A stretch of 64,000 nucleotides of DNA. It comes from Rhizorhabdus dicambivorans (GTDB taxonomy: Bacteria; Pseudomonadota; Alphaproteobacteria; Sphingomonadales; Sphingomonadaceae). A program made the translations under genes and the position numbers. Shown in pieces: positions 32,299 through 42,167 of this stretch. The stretch is taken from assembly GCF_002355275.1 (NCBI RefSeq), contig NZ_CP023449.1, positions 2,768,001-2,832,000 of the forward strand, read 5' to 3'. The notes under the pieces are model-generated. The model was not told where the DNA came from. It worked only from the letters and a program-made list of their open reading frames with translations, and made no database searches. Numbering within the stretch: position 1 is the stretch's first letter; each line of letters opens with the position of its first letter.

Positions 32299-34281
32299 AT
32301 GGCGTCACAGGACGAGTTCGAGCCGCATCTTGGCCGCATGCGCGCGAAGCAGGCAAAGCCTCCGCGGAAGTTCCTGCACCGCGTGCTTGCTGCCGCCAAT
32401 TTGGCGCGCGGTGGGGGACGCTCGGCGGCGAAGACGCGCGGTTTCACCGGCAGCCGGACTGGGCGCGGGGCAGGGGTTGGGCGGGTGCTCTCCGCCCGCG
32501 ACCGCTTTGCCGCGTTCCGCCGGCGCCGCGTCATCATCAAGTCGCGCATCGTGGGACTCGCGGGCAAGGGGCCGGACGGCGCACGTGCCCATCTCCGCTA
32601 CGTCCAGCGCGACGGCACGACCCGCGACGGCGAGCGCGGCCAGCTTTATGGCGCCGAGGCCGACAAGGCAGACGGCAAGGCCTACCTCGACCGCTGCCAG
32701 GGCGATCGCCATCAGTTCCGCTTCATCGTCTCGCCCGAGGACGGCAGCGAGTATGAAGACCTGAAGCCGCTCACGCGCCGGCTGATGGCACGCATGGAGG
32801 AGGATCTCGGCACTAGGCTCGACTGGGTGGCGGTCGACCATTTCAACACCGGGCATCCGCACACCCACATCATCGTGCGTGGCAGGGACGATCAGGGCAG
32901 GGATCTGATCATCGCGCGCGACTACATCACGCACGGCATGCGCGAGCGTGCCTGCGAGCTGGTCGATCTCGACTTGGGGCCGCGCAGCGATGCGGCGATC
33001 GAGCAGCGCCTGCACGCCGAGGTCGAGCAGGACCGGCTGACCAGCATCGACCGCAGGCTGGTCCGGAGCATAGACGGTGATGGCTTGGTGAGTGGCACCG
33101 GACGCGACGCGTTCGAGCAGAGCCTCCGGACCGGACGGCTGAGGAAGCTGGAGCAGCTGGGGCTCGCCGCGCCTGTTGCTCGCATGCAGTGGCGGCTCGC
33201 ACCCGATCTTGCCGATACGCTACGCCGTCTGGGCGAGCGCGGCGACATCATCCGCACCATGCAGCGCGCCTATGCTGAGCGCGGGACCACGCCACCGCTC
33301 GCCGATCTGGCCATCTATGATCCGACCGCAGCCAACGCACGGTCGCTTGTCGGCCGCATCGTGGAGCGGGGCCTGTCGGACGAACTGAACGAGCGCCATT
33401 ATCTCATTATCGAGGCGACGGATGGGCGCAGCCATTATGTTGATATCGGCAGGGGCGAGCATGTGGACGCTCAGGCTGCCGGTGCGATCGTGCGTACCGC
33501 GCCCACGGTGGCCAGTATTCGTGAGGCTGATCGGACGATCGCCAAGGTCGCGGCTGCGAATGGCGGGCGCTACACGATCGACGCGCATCTGCGTCACGAC
33601 CCGACCGCCGCCGAGGCGTTTGCCGAGACGCACGTGCGCCGGCTCGAGGCGATGCGGCGTCTCATGCGAAGCGTCGCGCGCGAGCCGGATGGCAGCTGGA
33701 TCATCGCGCCCGATCATCTTGACCGCGTTGCGGCCTATGAGGCAACGCGTGCGAAGGAGCGACCGGTGTCCGTTGATGTCCTGTCCTCCCAACCGCTGGA
33801 GAAGCTGATCGACGCCGAGGCCGCGACTTGGCTCGACCGAGAGCTGGCTGCCGGCACTCCCGAGCCGCTACGCGACGCAGGTTTCGGCCATGATGTGCGC
33901 AAGGCGCAGGCCCGACGGCGCCAGTGGCTGGTAGTGCAAGGGTTTGCGGAGGAGGTGGGCGGCGAGATTACCGGCCGTCCGGACATGATCGCGGCGCTCC
34001 AGCGGCGCGAGCTGCTGCGGATCGGCGCCCAGCTTTCACGCGAGATGGGAATGCCATTCGCCGAACCTGCCTCTGGCGAGCGGGTGGCGGGTGTGTATCG
34101 CCGGCCGATCGATGCGATCAGCAGAAGGCTCGCTTTGATTGAAAGGTCTCGCGAATTCACGCTCGTGCCATGGTCACCCGTGCTCGAACGCAATATTGGC
34201 AAGAGCGTGTCTGGGATCGTGCGTGAGGGCAGGATTAGCTGGGCCGTCGGGCGTCAGCGGAGCGGGCCCAGCATTTCCTGA
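32299..34281 (+). CDS. relaxase/mobilization nuclease (VirD2-like with DUF3363)
   Basis: 660 residues. It nicks oriT and pilots the transferred strand. The three-histidine metal motif HFNTGHPHTHIIVRG (histidines at about 181, 186, 188 and 190) is preceded by ARAHLRYVQRDG, as in the VirD2/MobA group. The C-terminal half (about 330-640) is the DUF3363 region (VREGRISWAVG at the end). The start at 32,299 (MASQDEFEPHLGRMR) matches family starts better than the ATG at 32,263. On related elements traG follows directly. Here 6.5 kb of defence-like genes separate them. Intact by eye. Confidence 0.9.
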   Translation: MASQDEFEPHLGRMRAKQAKPPRKFLHRVLAAANLARGGGRSAAKTRGFTGSRTGRGAGVGRVLSARDRFAAFRRRRVIIKSRIVGLAGKGPDGARAHLRYVQRDGTTRDGERGQLYGAEADKADGKAYLDRCQGDRHQFRFIVSPEDGSEYEDLKPLTRRLMARMEEDLGTRLDWVAVDHFNTGHPHTHIIVRGRDDQGRDLIIARDYITHGMRERACELVDLDLGPRSDAAIEQRLHAEVEQDRLTSIDRRLVRSIDGDGLVSGTGRDAFEQSLRTGRLRKLEQLGLAAPVARMQWRLAPDLADTLRRLGERGDIIRTMQRAYAERGTTPPLADLAIYDPTAANARSLVGRIVERGLSDELNERHYLIIEATDGRSHYVDIGRGEHVDAQAAGAIVRTAPTVASIREADRTIAKVAAANGGRYTIDAHLRHDPTAAEAFAETHVRRLEAMRRLMRSVAREPDGSWIIAPDHLDRVAAYEATRAKERPVSVDVLSSQPLEKLIDAEAATWLDRELAAGTPEPLRDAGFGHDVRKAQARRRQWLVVQGFAEEVGGEITGRPDMIAALQRRELLRIGAQLSREMGMPFAEPASGERVAGVYRRPIDAISRRLALIERSREFTLVPWSPVLERNIGKSVSGIVREGRISWAVGRQRSGPSIS

Positions 34282-34554
34282 GATAGCCGACAGCGGATCA
34301 GTCACGTTGTTATATCCACGCCTGGAAGTAGACCCTGGTCACACATGGTGGTTCGACCCGGCCGGCGCACAAGCAGGCGACCGCAGCTTCCGACCTGAAG
34401 GGCGCAAGCGCTGGGCGCGAAGTGCCTGCTTGTCCCCAATCTAGCGCTAGAAGCAGACCTTGCTGTGGATTGCGCGCTTGGCACCGGACCCGCTATCCGG
34501 TGCGACCGCTAGCCGAGATGGCGGCTCACATTCGGCCAGCGGGGCGTGTCAGGT

Positions 34555-36342
34555 TCACCGGGCGAAGTCATGCTCCAGCGCGTCTCGGGAAAGGAAACGC
34601 CCGAACGCCGCGAGGAGCGAGGCTGCACCAGGATCTCTAATGCGCCCGATTCGCTTTATGGGATAATGGAAGGCGCCGGCCACATAGGAGCCGTGCCCCT
34701 TCAAAGCGTTGGACAGACCTACGCGTGGTACTGTGGCTTTAGCAATTAGGTCGGCGACCTCGTCACCGTGCTTCTTGCGCGCGTCCTCGATCTCACCGGC
34801 CACTTTGCCAAAGTGTTTAGCAAGCTCAGCGCAACGATCTTCCCATGCGCGCGTCGGAAATCGCTTTGGTTCCTTTTTCAGCTCGGCGGGGGTGATGTCG
34901 CAGCGACCATTCTTGTCCAGCACCGTAAGATCCAGCACATTAAGGTTTACGACTGTGCCTCGCTTGAAAAGGACCGCGGCGGTTACGTCGCCCTTGTCAC
35001 CGAAGTTCGGGATAAAGTGCTTTAGGTGCGGGGGCTCGGCTTCCACTTCCGCAGGATCCAAGGTCAGTGGACAGATCACCGCGACCTTGAAGTTATTCTC
35101 CCGCACGCGCTTTCCGCCTGGACGCACCATGATATCGCACGGCTGAGCGATGAGTACGAACAATCCCAAATCGTTGCCTTCGCCGATCTCGAAGACATCG
35201 CCGTTGCGGAGCGGATCATTATAACCGTTCACAAGCTCAGGGCCATCATGGAGCTCCTGCGCTCTCAATAGGTTGAGATGGGCCTGTGTCTCGGCCGTGA
35301 GCTCTCGCGAGATGTCAGCGACAGCCTTCACGCCTGTCGCGGCGTCTGCGAACTTCAAGAACTCGGCCTCGCGCAGGATCACGCGCTTCGCCTCGTCCTT
35401 ATGGACGATCGCGTAGAGCCGAAGTAGCGTCTCAAGCTCGGAGACGCCCTCCTCCTCGGAAGAATTGACGATGATGTGCTCGAACGCGAGCGGGTCGATA
35501 TCGTCGAACCGCTTGAGTGCGGCGTCGAGCGCCTCACGAAGACCGTCCTTCGCGAGAGTCTTCATGGTCTCACAATAGGTGTTGATCAGCGTTCGATAGA
35601 CCGCGCCGTAGAAGCGATCACCATCGCTAAGTGATTGTTTGGCGATGGGCATGAAGAATTTGAGTGCAATCGCGTTATCTTCGGCGAGCTGGCGCCAGCT
35701 CGAGATCTCGTCACCCGAGTTCAGCGTATGCGAGAGCATACCGCAGAACCAGCGCGTGCCGAACCCCACCGGCTCCGATTGCGCTAAGCCCTTGATGATG
35801 TCTGCGCCGGTTGCAAAGCCGAGGACCTGCGGATCACCATTTAGCTCTTGATCGAAGAGGAACAGAGTTCGAGCGTCCTCGCGGCATTGCTCGATTATCT
35901 CTTGCTGTTGGGCGTGCCATTCGGCTGGCGTGAGAATCTTGAGATCGACTTGCTCGGGAATGTTTCGCCGCAACTGCAAAATGTCTCGCGCGCCTTCCTC
36001 CTCGGTGAATTCGCTAAGAATCGTGGTAACTGCCTCAAGCTCGGCGGCGTCCATATCTCCAAGTAGAGCGGTAAGCTGATCGAAGCGCGCCTCGTTATCG
36101 TTAGCGAGTACGGCTACGGGGAACAAACTCTCGAGCAGTTGCCGCGCGTCCTCACGCCGCGTCAGAGTGTCGATGACATTCGCGGCATCCGCCACTGGCT
36201 CGACCATATCATCGACGAACACGACGCGTTTGATACGCAAGCGCGTGAACAAATCCGTAAGTCCCGGACGCGGCGCTGCAGGCTTGGCCGCCGGCGCGTC
36301 GACAGGCACGCCAGCCTCCTGAGGCTCGATCGGCAGTAGCAT
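34555..36342 (-). CDS. receiver-domain-like protein, third gene of MTase-kinase-receiver operon
   Basis: 595 residues from the ATG at 36,342, with GGGGGAGG upstream. Residues about 35-200 resemble a response-regulator receiver: KRVVFVDDMVE (acidic pair at 44-45) and TLFLFDQELNGD (candidate phospho-aspartate at 164) after a long insertion. Residues 200-595 are unrecognised; IAQPCDIMVRPGG and KGHGSYVAGAFHYPIKRIGR stand out. No DNA-binding output domain is seen. The start is 12 bases after the stop of the kinase-like gene, so they are co-translated. It is probably the phospho-acceptor partner of that protein; the output activity is unknown. Confidence 0.7.
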   Translation of the reverse strand: MLLPIEPQEAGVPVDAPAAKPAAPRPGLTDLFTRLRIKRVVFVDDMVEPVADAANVIDTLTRREDARQLLESLFPVAVLANDNEARFDQLTALLGDMDAAELEAVTTILSEFTEEEGARDILQLRRNIPEQVDLKILTPAEWHAQQQEIIEQCREDARTLFLFDQELNGDPQVLGFATGADIIKGLAQSEPVGFGTRWFCGMLSHTLNSGDEISSWRQLAEDNAIALKFFMPIAKQSLSDGDRFYGAVYRTLINTYCETMKTLAKDGLREALDAALKRFDDIDPLAFEHIIVNSSEEEGVSELETLLRLYAIVHKDEAKRVILREAEFLKFADAATGVKAVADISRELTAETQAHLNLLRAQELHDGPELVNGYNDPLRNGDVFEIGEGNDLGLFVLIAQPCDIMVRPGGKRVRENNFKVAVICPLTLDPAEVEAEPPHLKHFIPNFGDKGDVTAAVLFKRGTVVNLNVLDLTVLDKNGRCDITPAELKKEPKRFPTRAWEDRCAELAKHFGKVAGEIEDARKKHGDEVADLIAKATVPRVGLSNALKGHGSYVAGAFHYPIKRIGRIRDPGAASLLAAFGRFLSRDALEHDFAR

Positions 36343-36353
36343 GGCCTCCCCCT

Positions 36354-38873
36354 TCAACCGCTCCTTGCCACCCCTGACAGGTCGATCTCGAACACGTGGC
36401 GACGTCCATTCGCGTTACGAGCGTGCAGCAAATTGATCGAACTGCCCATGGAGGCGAGGACCTGCGACGTGATGAAGAGCCCGAGCCCGCGCCCGGTCGA
36501 CTTCGGTTTCAGGGTCACGAACGGCTCAAAGAGGTTGGACTCAACCGAGGGGGCGACGCCCGGCCCGTTATCAGAAACGCGCACAAATGGACGCTCGATT
36601 TCGATATGGACACTGGGGCGGCCACGACGTCCATTCTGCCCGGCCTGTTTGAGCCAGTACTCCGAGTTCAGCAAGAGATTGTCGAACACCTGCAGCAGTC
36701 GTCCACGATTGGTCTCGACCTCGAAATCGCTGATGATGTCGACTTCGATTTGAATCGCGTCGTGCCGCCAACGTTCCTCGAAATGGACCTTAGTGTCGCG
36801 CATGAGATCCGCGACAGGGAAGCGCTCGATGCGGTCACGCTGGAAGCGCAATGCCGGGCCAAGATGCGCGATCTGCCGTCTAAGTGCAGATGCCGTCGAG
36901 AGCACCTCGTTCGCGAACCGCGCGAGCTTGGCACCCTGGTTGCCATCTCGCCGTGCCTCGTCACTGGCCGCTCTGGCACGCTGAGTTAGGCGATCAGTCT
37001 GGTTGTGGACTTCGTGAGAAAGGGACTCGGCGATCAAGCCAAGCCCAGCCAACTCGGAGAAGTCCTGAAGCTGCGAGTTGACAATCTCAAGCCGAGGCGA
37101 GAGCGCCGCGACCACGGACGCCAGCTTCTCGGCGTCAGCGGCGTGTGCCTCTAGCTCCGCGAAAATTGATCGAGACGAGCGTAATGCGTCGTTCGCGGCT
37201 TCCAGCAACGAGACGAGGCGCCGCTCGTCAGTAGTCGATAATAGCGGCTCGGCGGTGATCCTCGCGCTCAGTGTCTCGACCTTCCGCTGGACCTCCGCCG
37301 CTGCACTGTCGATCGCCTTCGAACGCTCGGCGTAGCTTTTCAACGTCCGCGCCACTTGGCGCGCGGACGTTATCGTGCGCTCGGCGCCCTCGAATGCGAC
37401 CCCGTTCGCGAGGCGCTCCTCACGATATTTTGTGTAATTGCGCCGAATCCACTCGTAGAACTGACCGATCATCTCGGTCGAGTGTACCATCAGTCGGCGG
37501 AAATTCTGCGAGTAGGGGTTGCTGACGAAGCCTTCGCGGTCGGTCTTATCCTTGAGGTGCGGGTTTCTCGCCTCGGAGATCGCAACGAAGCCGAGTACAT
37601 TGTGTGGGCGTAGCCCGTACCAGGAGCTCGCGCTGGTCTGTTGAGCCCCGAGCCTTAGCCAGTCCTCTCCGTTGATGCCATATGGCTTCACCGCGAAACC
37701 ATCGCGGAAGACCTTAATCCCTGCGTGCCGTTTCACGACTCGCTGGATTTCGGAGGAAGCAGACAGGCCGCTCAACCGCAGCGCGCTCTCGTCGCTTCGA
37801 AGGAGAAACTCGTCGACCTCAGCGTGGAAGGGCCCTGGGTCGGCCGGGATGAGATGCGGCTCCGGTCTCTCGTCTGCAGCTGCCCCATCAGCTTGCGCGT
37901 TTGGATTGGCAATGCGCTCAATCGAACCAAGGTTTTCTAGTCCGACAGTATGGTCGAACTCGATGAAATAGGCTGAATCGGCGCTTAGCCGCATGGCGAC
38001 TGGCGGGTTGCGAGACTTGAGATACTCGTAAAAATCCTTGCCATTGGATGGTACGACTACGTTCTCGAAGAACTCAAGCTCCTCGTCACGTTGGTTCCCA
38101 CGCAGCTTCGCCAGCCGCATCTTGCCACCAAGGTGAAGATCACCCGCTTTGAAATCAATGACGAACCTGCCAACTGCCGCACGGCGGACGCGCTCCGAAA
38201 TCTGCCCGAGGTCGATGACCTTCCCATCGATCGTCAACGTGACGAGGAAGGTTCGCGCCTTCTCATAGGGCGAGATTATCTGCGCCAGATCGTTCGCGAG
38301 CTGCTCTACCGTCGCCCCCCGCCAGACATCTGGATTGCGCAAACCAGTGATCAGAAGCCGCGTACCTTTCAGCCGTGGCTGATCAGCATTTCGCACCGTC
38401 ACTGGCACGGCGCTGAGACTCTTATCCTCAGTGAAGGCGTCCCAGCTGAACGCGACGTGGAGGGTGTCGCCTTCGCCCTTGCGCGTGTCCATTTCCAGCC
38501 GCGAGCCAAGTTTCTGAGTACTTAATCGTCCTAACCCCTTGTCGCCCAATGGCGTACGGCCCCTGGGGGTCGTTGCCCCCTTCGCCTTCATCTCTCGCTT
38601 GCCTGACAGCGAGATCACCAGCCACCCTCTGTCTATGTCATCACGATCCATGCCGACGCCATTGTCTTCGATCGAGATGAAGCCAAGCTCGTCGGGGAAG
38701 TCGGATTGACCTGGGGTGTCCGCAGTGTTCACGACCACATGCGCGAAATCGGCGTCAGCGTCGTAGGCGTTCTTCACCAGCTCGACGAGCGCCGTCACCT
38801 CGTCCGAAACGAGTTCATCCCCGAGCTGGCGGACGACGGCGGCGCTGATATCGAAGTGCGGAGATGTGACCAT
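36354..38873 (-). CDS. dual GHKL protein: N-terminal MutL/MORC-like ATPase plus C-terminal histidine kinase
   Basis: 839 residues. Residues 1-~200 are a GHKL ATPase of the Hsp90/MutL/MORC kind (TALVELVKNAYDADAD, ISIEDNGVGMD, GDKGLGRLST). Residues about 200-460 hold an S5-like and unassigned region. About 470-610 is coiled coil. Then comes a histidine-kinase dimerisation box SLSHEVHNQTDRL (candidate phospho-histidine about 620) and a second ATPase (FDNLLLNSEYWL, VSDNGPGVAP near 768, GRGLGLFITSQVL). Soluble: no membrane segment seen. The start is 6 bases after the methyltransferase stop. Two GHKL modules of different types in one chain is unusual. A defence sensor role is inferred. Confidence 0.8.
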   Translation of the reverse strand: MVTSPHFDISAAVVRQLGDELVSDEVTALVELVKNAYDADADFAHVVVNTADTPGQSDFPDELGFISIEDNGVGMDRDDIDRGWLVISLSGKREMKAKGATTPRGRTPLGDKGLGRLSTQKLGSRLEMDTRKGEGDTLHVAFSWDAFTEDKSLSAVPVTVRNADQPRLKGTRLLITGLRNPDVWRGATVEQLANDLAQIISPYEKARTFLVTLTIDGKVIDLGQISERVRRAAVGRFVIDFKAGDLHLGGKMRLAKLRGNQRDEELEFFENVVVPSNGKDFYEYLKSRNPPVAMRLSADSAYFIEFDHTVGLENLGSIERIANPNAQADGAAADERPEPHLIPADPGPFHAEVDEFLLRSDESALRLSGLSASSEIQRVVKRHAGIKVFRDGFAVKPYGINGEDWLRLGAQQTSASSWYGLRPHNVLGFVAISEARNPHLKDKTDREGFVSNPYSQNFRRLMVHSTEMIGQFYEWIRRNYTKYREERLANGVAFEGAERTITSARQVARTLKSYAERSKAIDSAAAEVQRKVETLSARITAEPLLSTTDERRLVSLLEAANDALRSSRSIFAELEAHAADAEKLASVVAALSPRLEIVNSQLQDFSELAGLGLIAESLSHEVHNQTDRLTQRARAASDEARRDGNQGAKLARFANEVLSTASALRRQIAHLGPALRFQRDRIERFPVADLMRDTKVHFEERWRHDAIQIEVDIISDFEVETNRGRLLQVFDNLLLNSEYWLKQAGQNGRRGRPSVHIEIERPFVRVSDNGPGVAPSVESNLFEPFVTLKPKSTGRGLGLFITSQVLASMGSSINLLHARNANGRRHVFEIDLSGVARSG

Positions 38874-38879
38874 GCCTGC

Positions 38880-40268
38880 TCAGAGCTTCCGCAGTAGCAG
38901 GATCTTCTCCTCGCGCATCGTCGCCGAACTCGCGTTCCGATCAGGCATGCGCTTGTGATGAATGCGCCGCGTCAGCATCGTCACCGTGGCGCACTTCGCG
39001 TCCTCCATCAGCTCGCTCAACACCGCGTCGGTGGGCACCTGCTTGCCTGCAATACTTCGGTTGCCAACGGTCCAGATCATGTAGCTGTTCTGACGCACTT
39101 GCGCGATCATTGTCTCCAAACTGGCCCGAAAGTCACGATAAAAGCGTACTAAGCGGAGGCGGCCATCGATAGGGCGCGCAGGAAGTGCCGCAACGAAATT
39201 CTTGAGCGTCGGGCTCCCTGCAAATAACTGCTCCTCCTCCTCTTCCGAGACAGGATCGCGCCCGCCTAGACTACGCCGATCTATCTCCAGGGTGGTCCGT
39301 AGCATTTCAGCGTCAACGTTGGGGTCGATGTCCGCGAGGTCGATCCAATTGAGTGGCAGATAGGAATGTTGGCCGTAAGTGACCGTAGTTTGATTGTCGC
39401 CATAGGGCGGTGAGGTCATCATGAGGTCGAATGGTGCCACGTCCGCCCAATAGGTCTTGCTCTCCCTGGTGTCGGCGAGCGCAATCTCAGCGGCCCCACG
39501 ATAGCGCGCGTTGCTTATGGCGCCCGCGTCCCTGAGCTTCTTCCGAAAGAACGCGAAGCTGTCGGCGTTGCGTGATACGAGATCGGCGAATACGTCTATC
39601 GGAGAGACGTTCCGCGCCTCGATCTCCTCAACGGGGCGCGCATGCAATTTGTAGGTCGACGTCCGATCGTTGCTGGTGAGGCGGACTGTCTCGGCTAAGG
39701 TCACCCAAAGGAAGCGTCTTACCCAGAGATCCTCGCAAGCGCGGATCGAGCGCCGCAATCGAGACAGTTCCGTCAGCACCTCAGGCTTGAACCATTTATC
39801 TCGGTTGGAAAGCGTGGTGTCGATCCCGGACCTACGATCAGCACGAGCGCGCTTGACAACGTCGGCGCCGATTGCGCCGATTGTGAACTCGACCTTTCGC
39901 GCGGTACGCACACGGCTGATCAGGACCGCCAGCGGGTTGATATCAGTGCCGTAGACGTTGAGCGCGAAATGCATACCGCTAACGAGCGAGGTCCCCGATC
40001 CAACAAATGGATCATATAGAGACTTTATGTTCGGCTGAGCCTCGATGACCGCCGCCAGCAGCCGGCGCTGCACCAGCGGTACCATCATCGCTGGGTACTG
40101 GAAGACGCAATGTGCGCTGTCGGTACGATCGCGGGTCTTGAGCGACCAAAAGTCGGGATCGTCGCGATGCCGGGCCAACGCTCGAACCAACACGTCGTCG
40201 ACAGCAGTGAGCGCTGTGCTTGCTTCCGGCGGGGACGATTTGGCGGCCGTTGATCTCATTCTCGCCAT
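38880..40268 (-). CDS. DNA methyltransferase (TSPPY type)
   Basis: 462 residues. AdoMet-binding motif I LYDPFVGSGTSL (about 85-96), then GTDINPLAV (motif II region), and the catalytic motif IV MTSPPYGDNQTTVTYG (S286-P-P-Y289). The AdoMet motif comes before the catalytic one, with about 190 residues between. TSPPY suggests amino-methylation (N4-cytosine or N6-adenine). Specificity is unknown. First gene of the leftward operon; GGGAG precedes the ATG. No restriction nuclease gene is adjacent in the operon, so either the two partners replace it or the methylase marks self DNA for their sensing. Confidence 0.87.
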   Translation of the reverse strand: MARMRSTAAKSSPPEASTALTAVDDVLVRALARHRDDPDFWSLKTRDRTDSAHCVFQYPAMMVPLVQRRLLAAVIEAQPNIKSLYDPFVGSGTSLVSGMHFALNVYGTDINPLAVLISRVRTARKVEFTIGAIGADVVKRARADRRSGIDTTLSNRDKWFKPEVLTELSRLRRSIRACEDLWVRRFLWVTLAETVRLTSNDRTSTYKLHARPVEEIEARNVSPIDVFADLVSRNADSFAFFRKKLRDAGAISNARYRGAAEIALADTRESKTYWADVAPFDLMMTSPPYGDNQTTVTYGQHSYLPLNWIDLADIDPNVDAEMLRTTLEIDRRSLGGRDPVSEEEEEQLFAGSPTLKNFVAALPARPIDGRLRLVRFYRDFRASLETMIAQVRQNSYMIWTVGNRSIAGKQVPTDAVLSELMEDAKCATVTMLTRRIHHKRMPDRNASSATMREEKILLLRKL

Positions 40269-40837
40269 CGCTCCCGCACCAACATGTCGGAATGCCCGAC
40301 GATATGGCGTTGATCAGGAAGCCATTTTCGTCCTCACCCCCCGGCCAAGCCGAGCATAACCTAACAATTGCGCGCGTCGACGGCAACGACCTTTGGATGG
40401 TTCCATTTCCGCATGCCAGCGCGCAACCATCCCGCGATGACTGGCGACAGCTACCCTGGCTCACTGCTCGCTGACGGCCGCGATAGGTCATCAAAGCATA
40501 GCCAGCGCCGCGGACGCCATAGATCAGCGCGCTACTCACGCAGTAGCGCCACCGCATTGCGGTGACATCGCACGGTCGACAAACGACAGCTTTCGGGCCG
40601 CCTTTCCAAAAATTCAGTGATCGACGTTGGCGAGAGGCTGGCAGCAATGCTGCGGCATGATGGCACCCGCCAGCTGGGCGATTAGCCGCCGGCAGTGGCG
40701 CGCGATGCAGATCATCTTCCCTGGTGCTGCATATCGGCCGACAGGTAGCCAGCGTCGGCGGGCTGCCGATTAAGCCACGCGCCGTCTGATGCGAGTCTTG
40801 GGACCCGGGCAGCTCGCCCGGTTCCGGGAGCCTCGCT
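40269..40837. other. intergenic 569 bases, no gene seen
   Basis: Lies between the divergent methyltransferase and truncated traG. Short frames on both strands lack recognisable sequence. It must hold the promoter of the methyltransferase operon (nearest AT-rich stretch around 40,350-40,375, on the minus strand). The last 100 bases lead into traG. Confidence 0.5.
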
Positions 40838-41188
40838 GTGACCCCCACCAAGCTGCTGATCGGCCAGATCCTCGTCGTGCTCGCTGTGATGTTCGTCGGC
40901 CTGTGGGCGGCGACGCAGTGGTGCGCGGCGATGCTCGCCTATCAGCCGCAGCTCGGCTCGCCCTGGTTCTGGCTGGGCGACTACCCGGTCTACCGCCCCT
41001 GGGCGCTGTTCATCTGGTGGTTCCACTATGACGCCTACGCGCCTGAGGTCTTCGACAAGGCTGGCAGCCTGGCTGCCGCCAGCGGCCTTCTCGGCTGCGC
41101 CACCGCCATCTTCGGCTCGCTCTGGCGCGCGCGCCAGAGCGGCCAGGTCACCACCTACGGCTCGGCGCGCTGGGCGAGCACGCGCGAG
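40838..41188 (+). pseudogene. traG: TraG/VirD4 coupling protein, first 117 codons only
   Basis: MTPTKLLIGQILVVLAV to YGSARWASTRE matches the N terminus of the traG at 1-1115: membrane anchor region, FDAYAPE-like FHYDAYAPEV, FGSLWRARQ. It stops at the edge of an IS21 element (41,189), and the frame then runs into IS sequence until 41,248. The ATPase domain is gone and does not resume on the other side of the IS. This is the traG expected downstream of the relaxase. Confidence 0.87.
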
Positions 41189-41351
41189 TGTCAACGCCGG
41201 GATAAAAACGGGCCAGGCACCGGTTTAAAATGGGGCCAGTTGGTTTGAACAAAAAGCCCCAAGGTTGAGGCTGGGCAGCATCGGCAGCGGGGAAGCGGCT
41301 GGAGCGGAGCGGAAGCCGATTTCCCGCTGCCGATGGCCGCCCGTTCTTAGG

Positions 41352-42167
41352 TCATTTATCCTCCCCCTTGTCCTTCTGGCGCTTGCGGCTGCTGGCGAGA
41401 CGGAAGCTGTCACCATTCATCTCGAGAATGTGGACGTGGTGTGTCAGCCGGTCGAGCAGGGCGCCGGTCAGGCGTTCGGAGCCGAACACCGATGTCCATT
41501 CATCGAAGGGCAGATTGCTGGTGATCAGCGTGCTGCCGCGTTCATAGCGCTGGCTGAGTACCTCGAACAGCAACTCGCCGCCCACGGCGGTGAATGGTAC
41601 ATATCCCAACTCGTCGAGGATCAGCAGCTTTACAGATGCCAGATGCTTTTGCAGGCTGCGCAAGCGACGCTCGTCGCGAGCCTCCATCAGGTCATGGACC
41701 AACGCCGCGGCCGTTGTGAAGGCCACGCTGTGCCCTTTCTGGCACGCAGCCAGTCCTAGCGCGAGGGCGGTGTGGGTCTTACCGGTGCCGCTGGGGCCCA
41801 GCGCAATGACATTACGCCGCCGCTCGATCCATTCACCGCGCGCCAGTTCCAGAACCAAGGCCTTGTTCAGTGATGGCTGGGCTGCAAAGTCGAAGGTGTC
41901 AAAGCTCTTGGTGTGCGGGAAGCGAGCCATGCGGATACGGCGCTCCACCATCCGGCGCTCGCGATCAATCCGTTCAAGTTCGCACAGGCGCAGCAGATAG
42001 CGGGGGTAATCGGCCCGATCCTGCGCGGCCTCGAAGGCGACCTTCTCATACTCGCGCACAAAGGTGGGCAGCTTGAGCGCTTTGAGATGGTTGGCCAGTA
42101 GTACAGCGGGCGGCACGCTGGTGGGTTCGGCCTCGATGGCTGGCAGCGGCATCATGGGATCACTCAT
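41352..42167 (-). CDS. istB: IS21 helper ATPase IstB
   Basis: 271 residues, AAA+ ATPase of the DnaC/IstB group: Walker A GPSGTGKTH, Walker B LLILDELGYV, sensor STLITSNLPF. It helps IstA choose and act on target DNA. The start at 42,167 overlaps the istA stop by 4 bases. Confidence 0.95.
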   Translation of the reverse strand: MSDPMMPLPAIEAEPTSVPPAVLLANHLKALKLPTFVREYEKVAFEAAQDRADYPRYLLRLCELERIDRERRMVERRIRMARFPHTKSFDTFDFAAQPSLNKALVLELARGEWIERRRNVIALGPSGTGKTHTALALGLAACQKGHSVAFTTAAALVHDLMEARDERRLRSLQKHLASVKLLILDELGYVPFTAVGGELLFEVLSQRYERGSTLITSNLPFDEWTSVFGSERLTGALLDRLTHHVHILEMNGDSFRLASSRKRQKDKGEDK

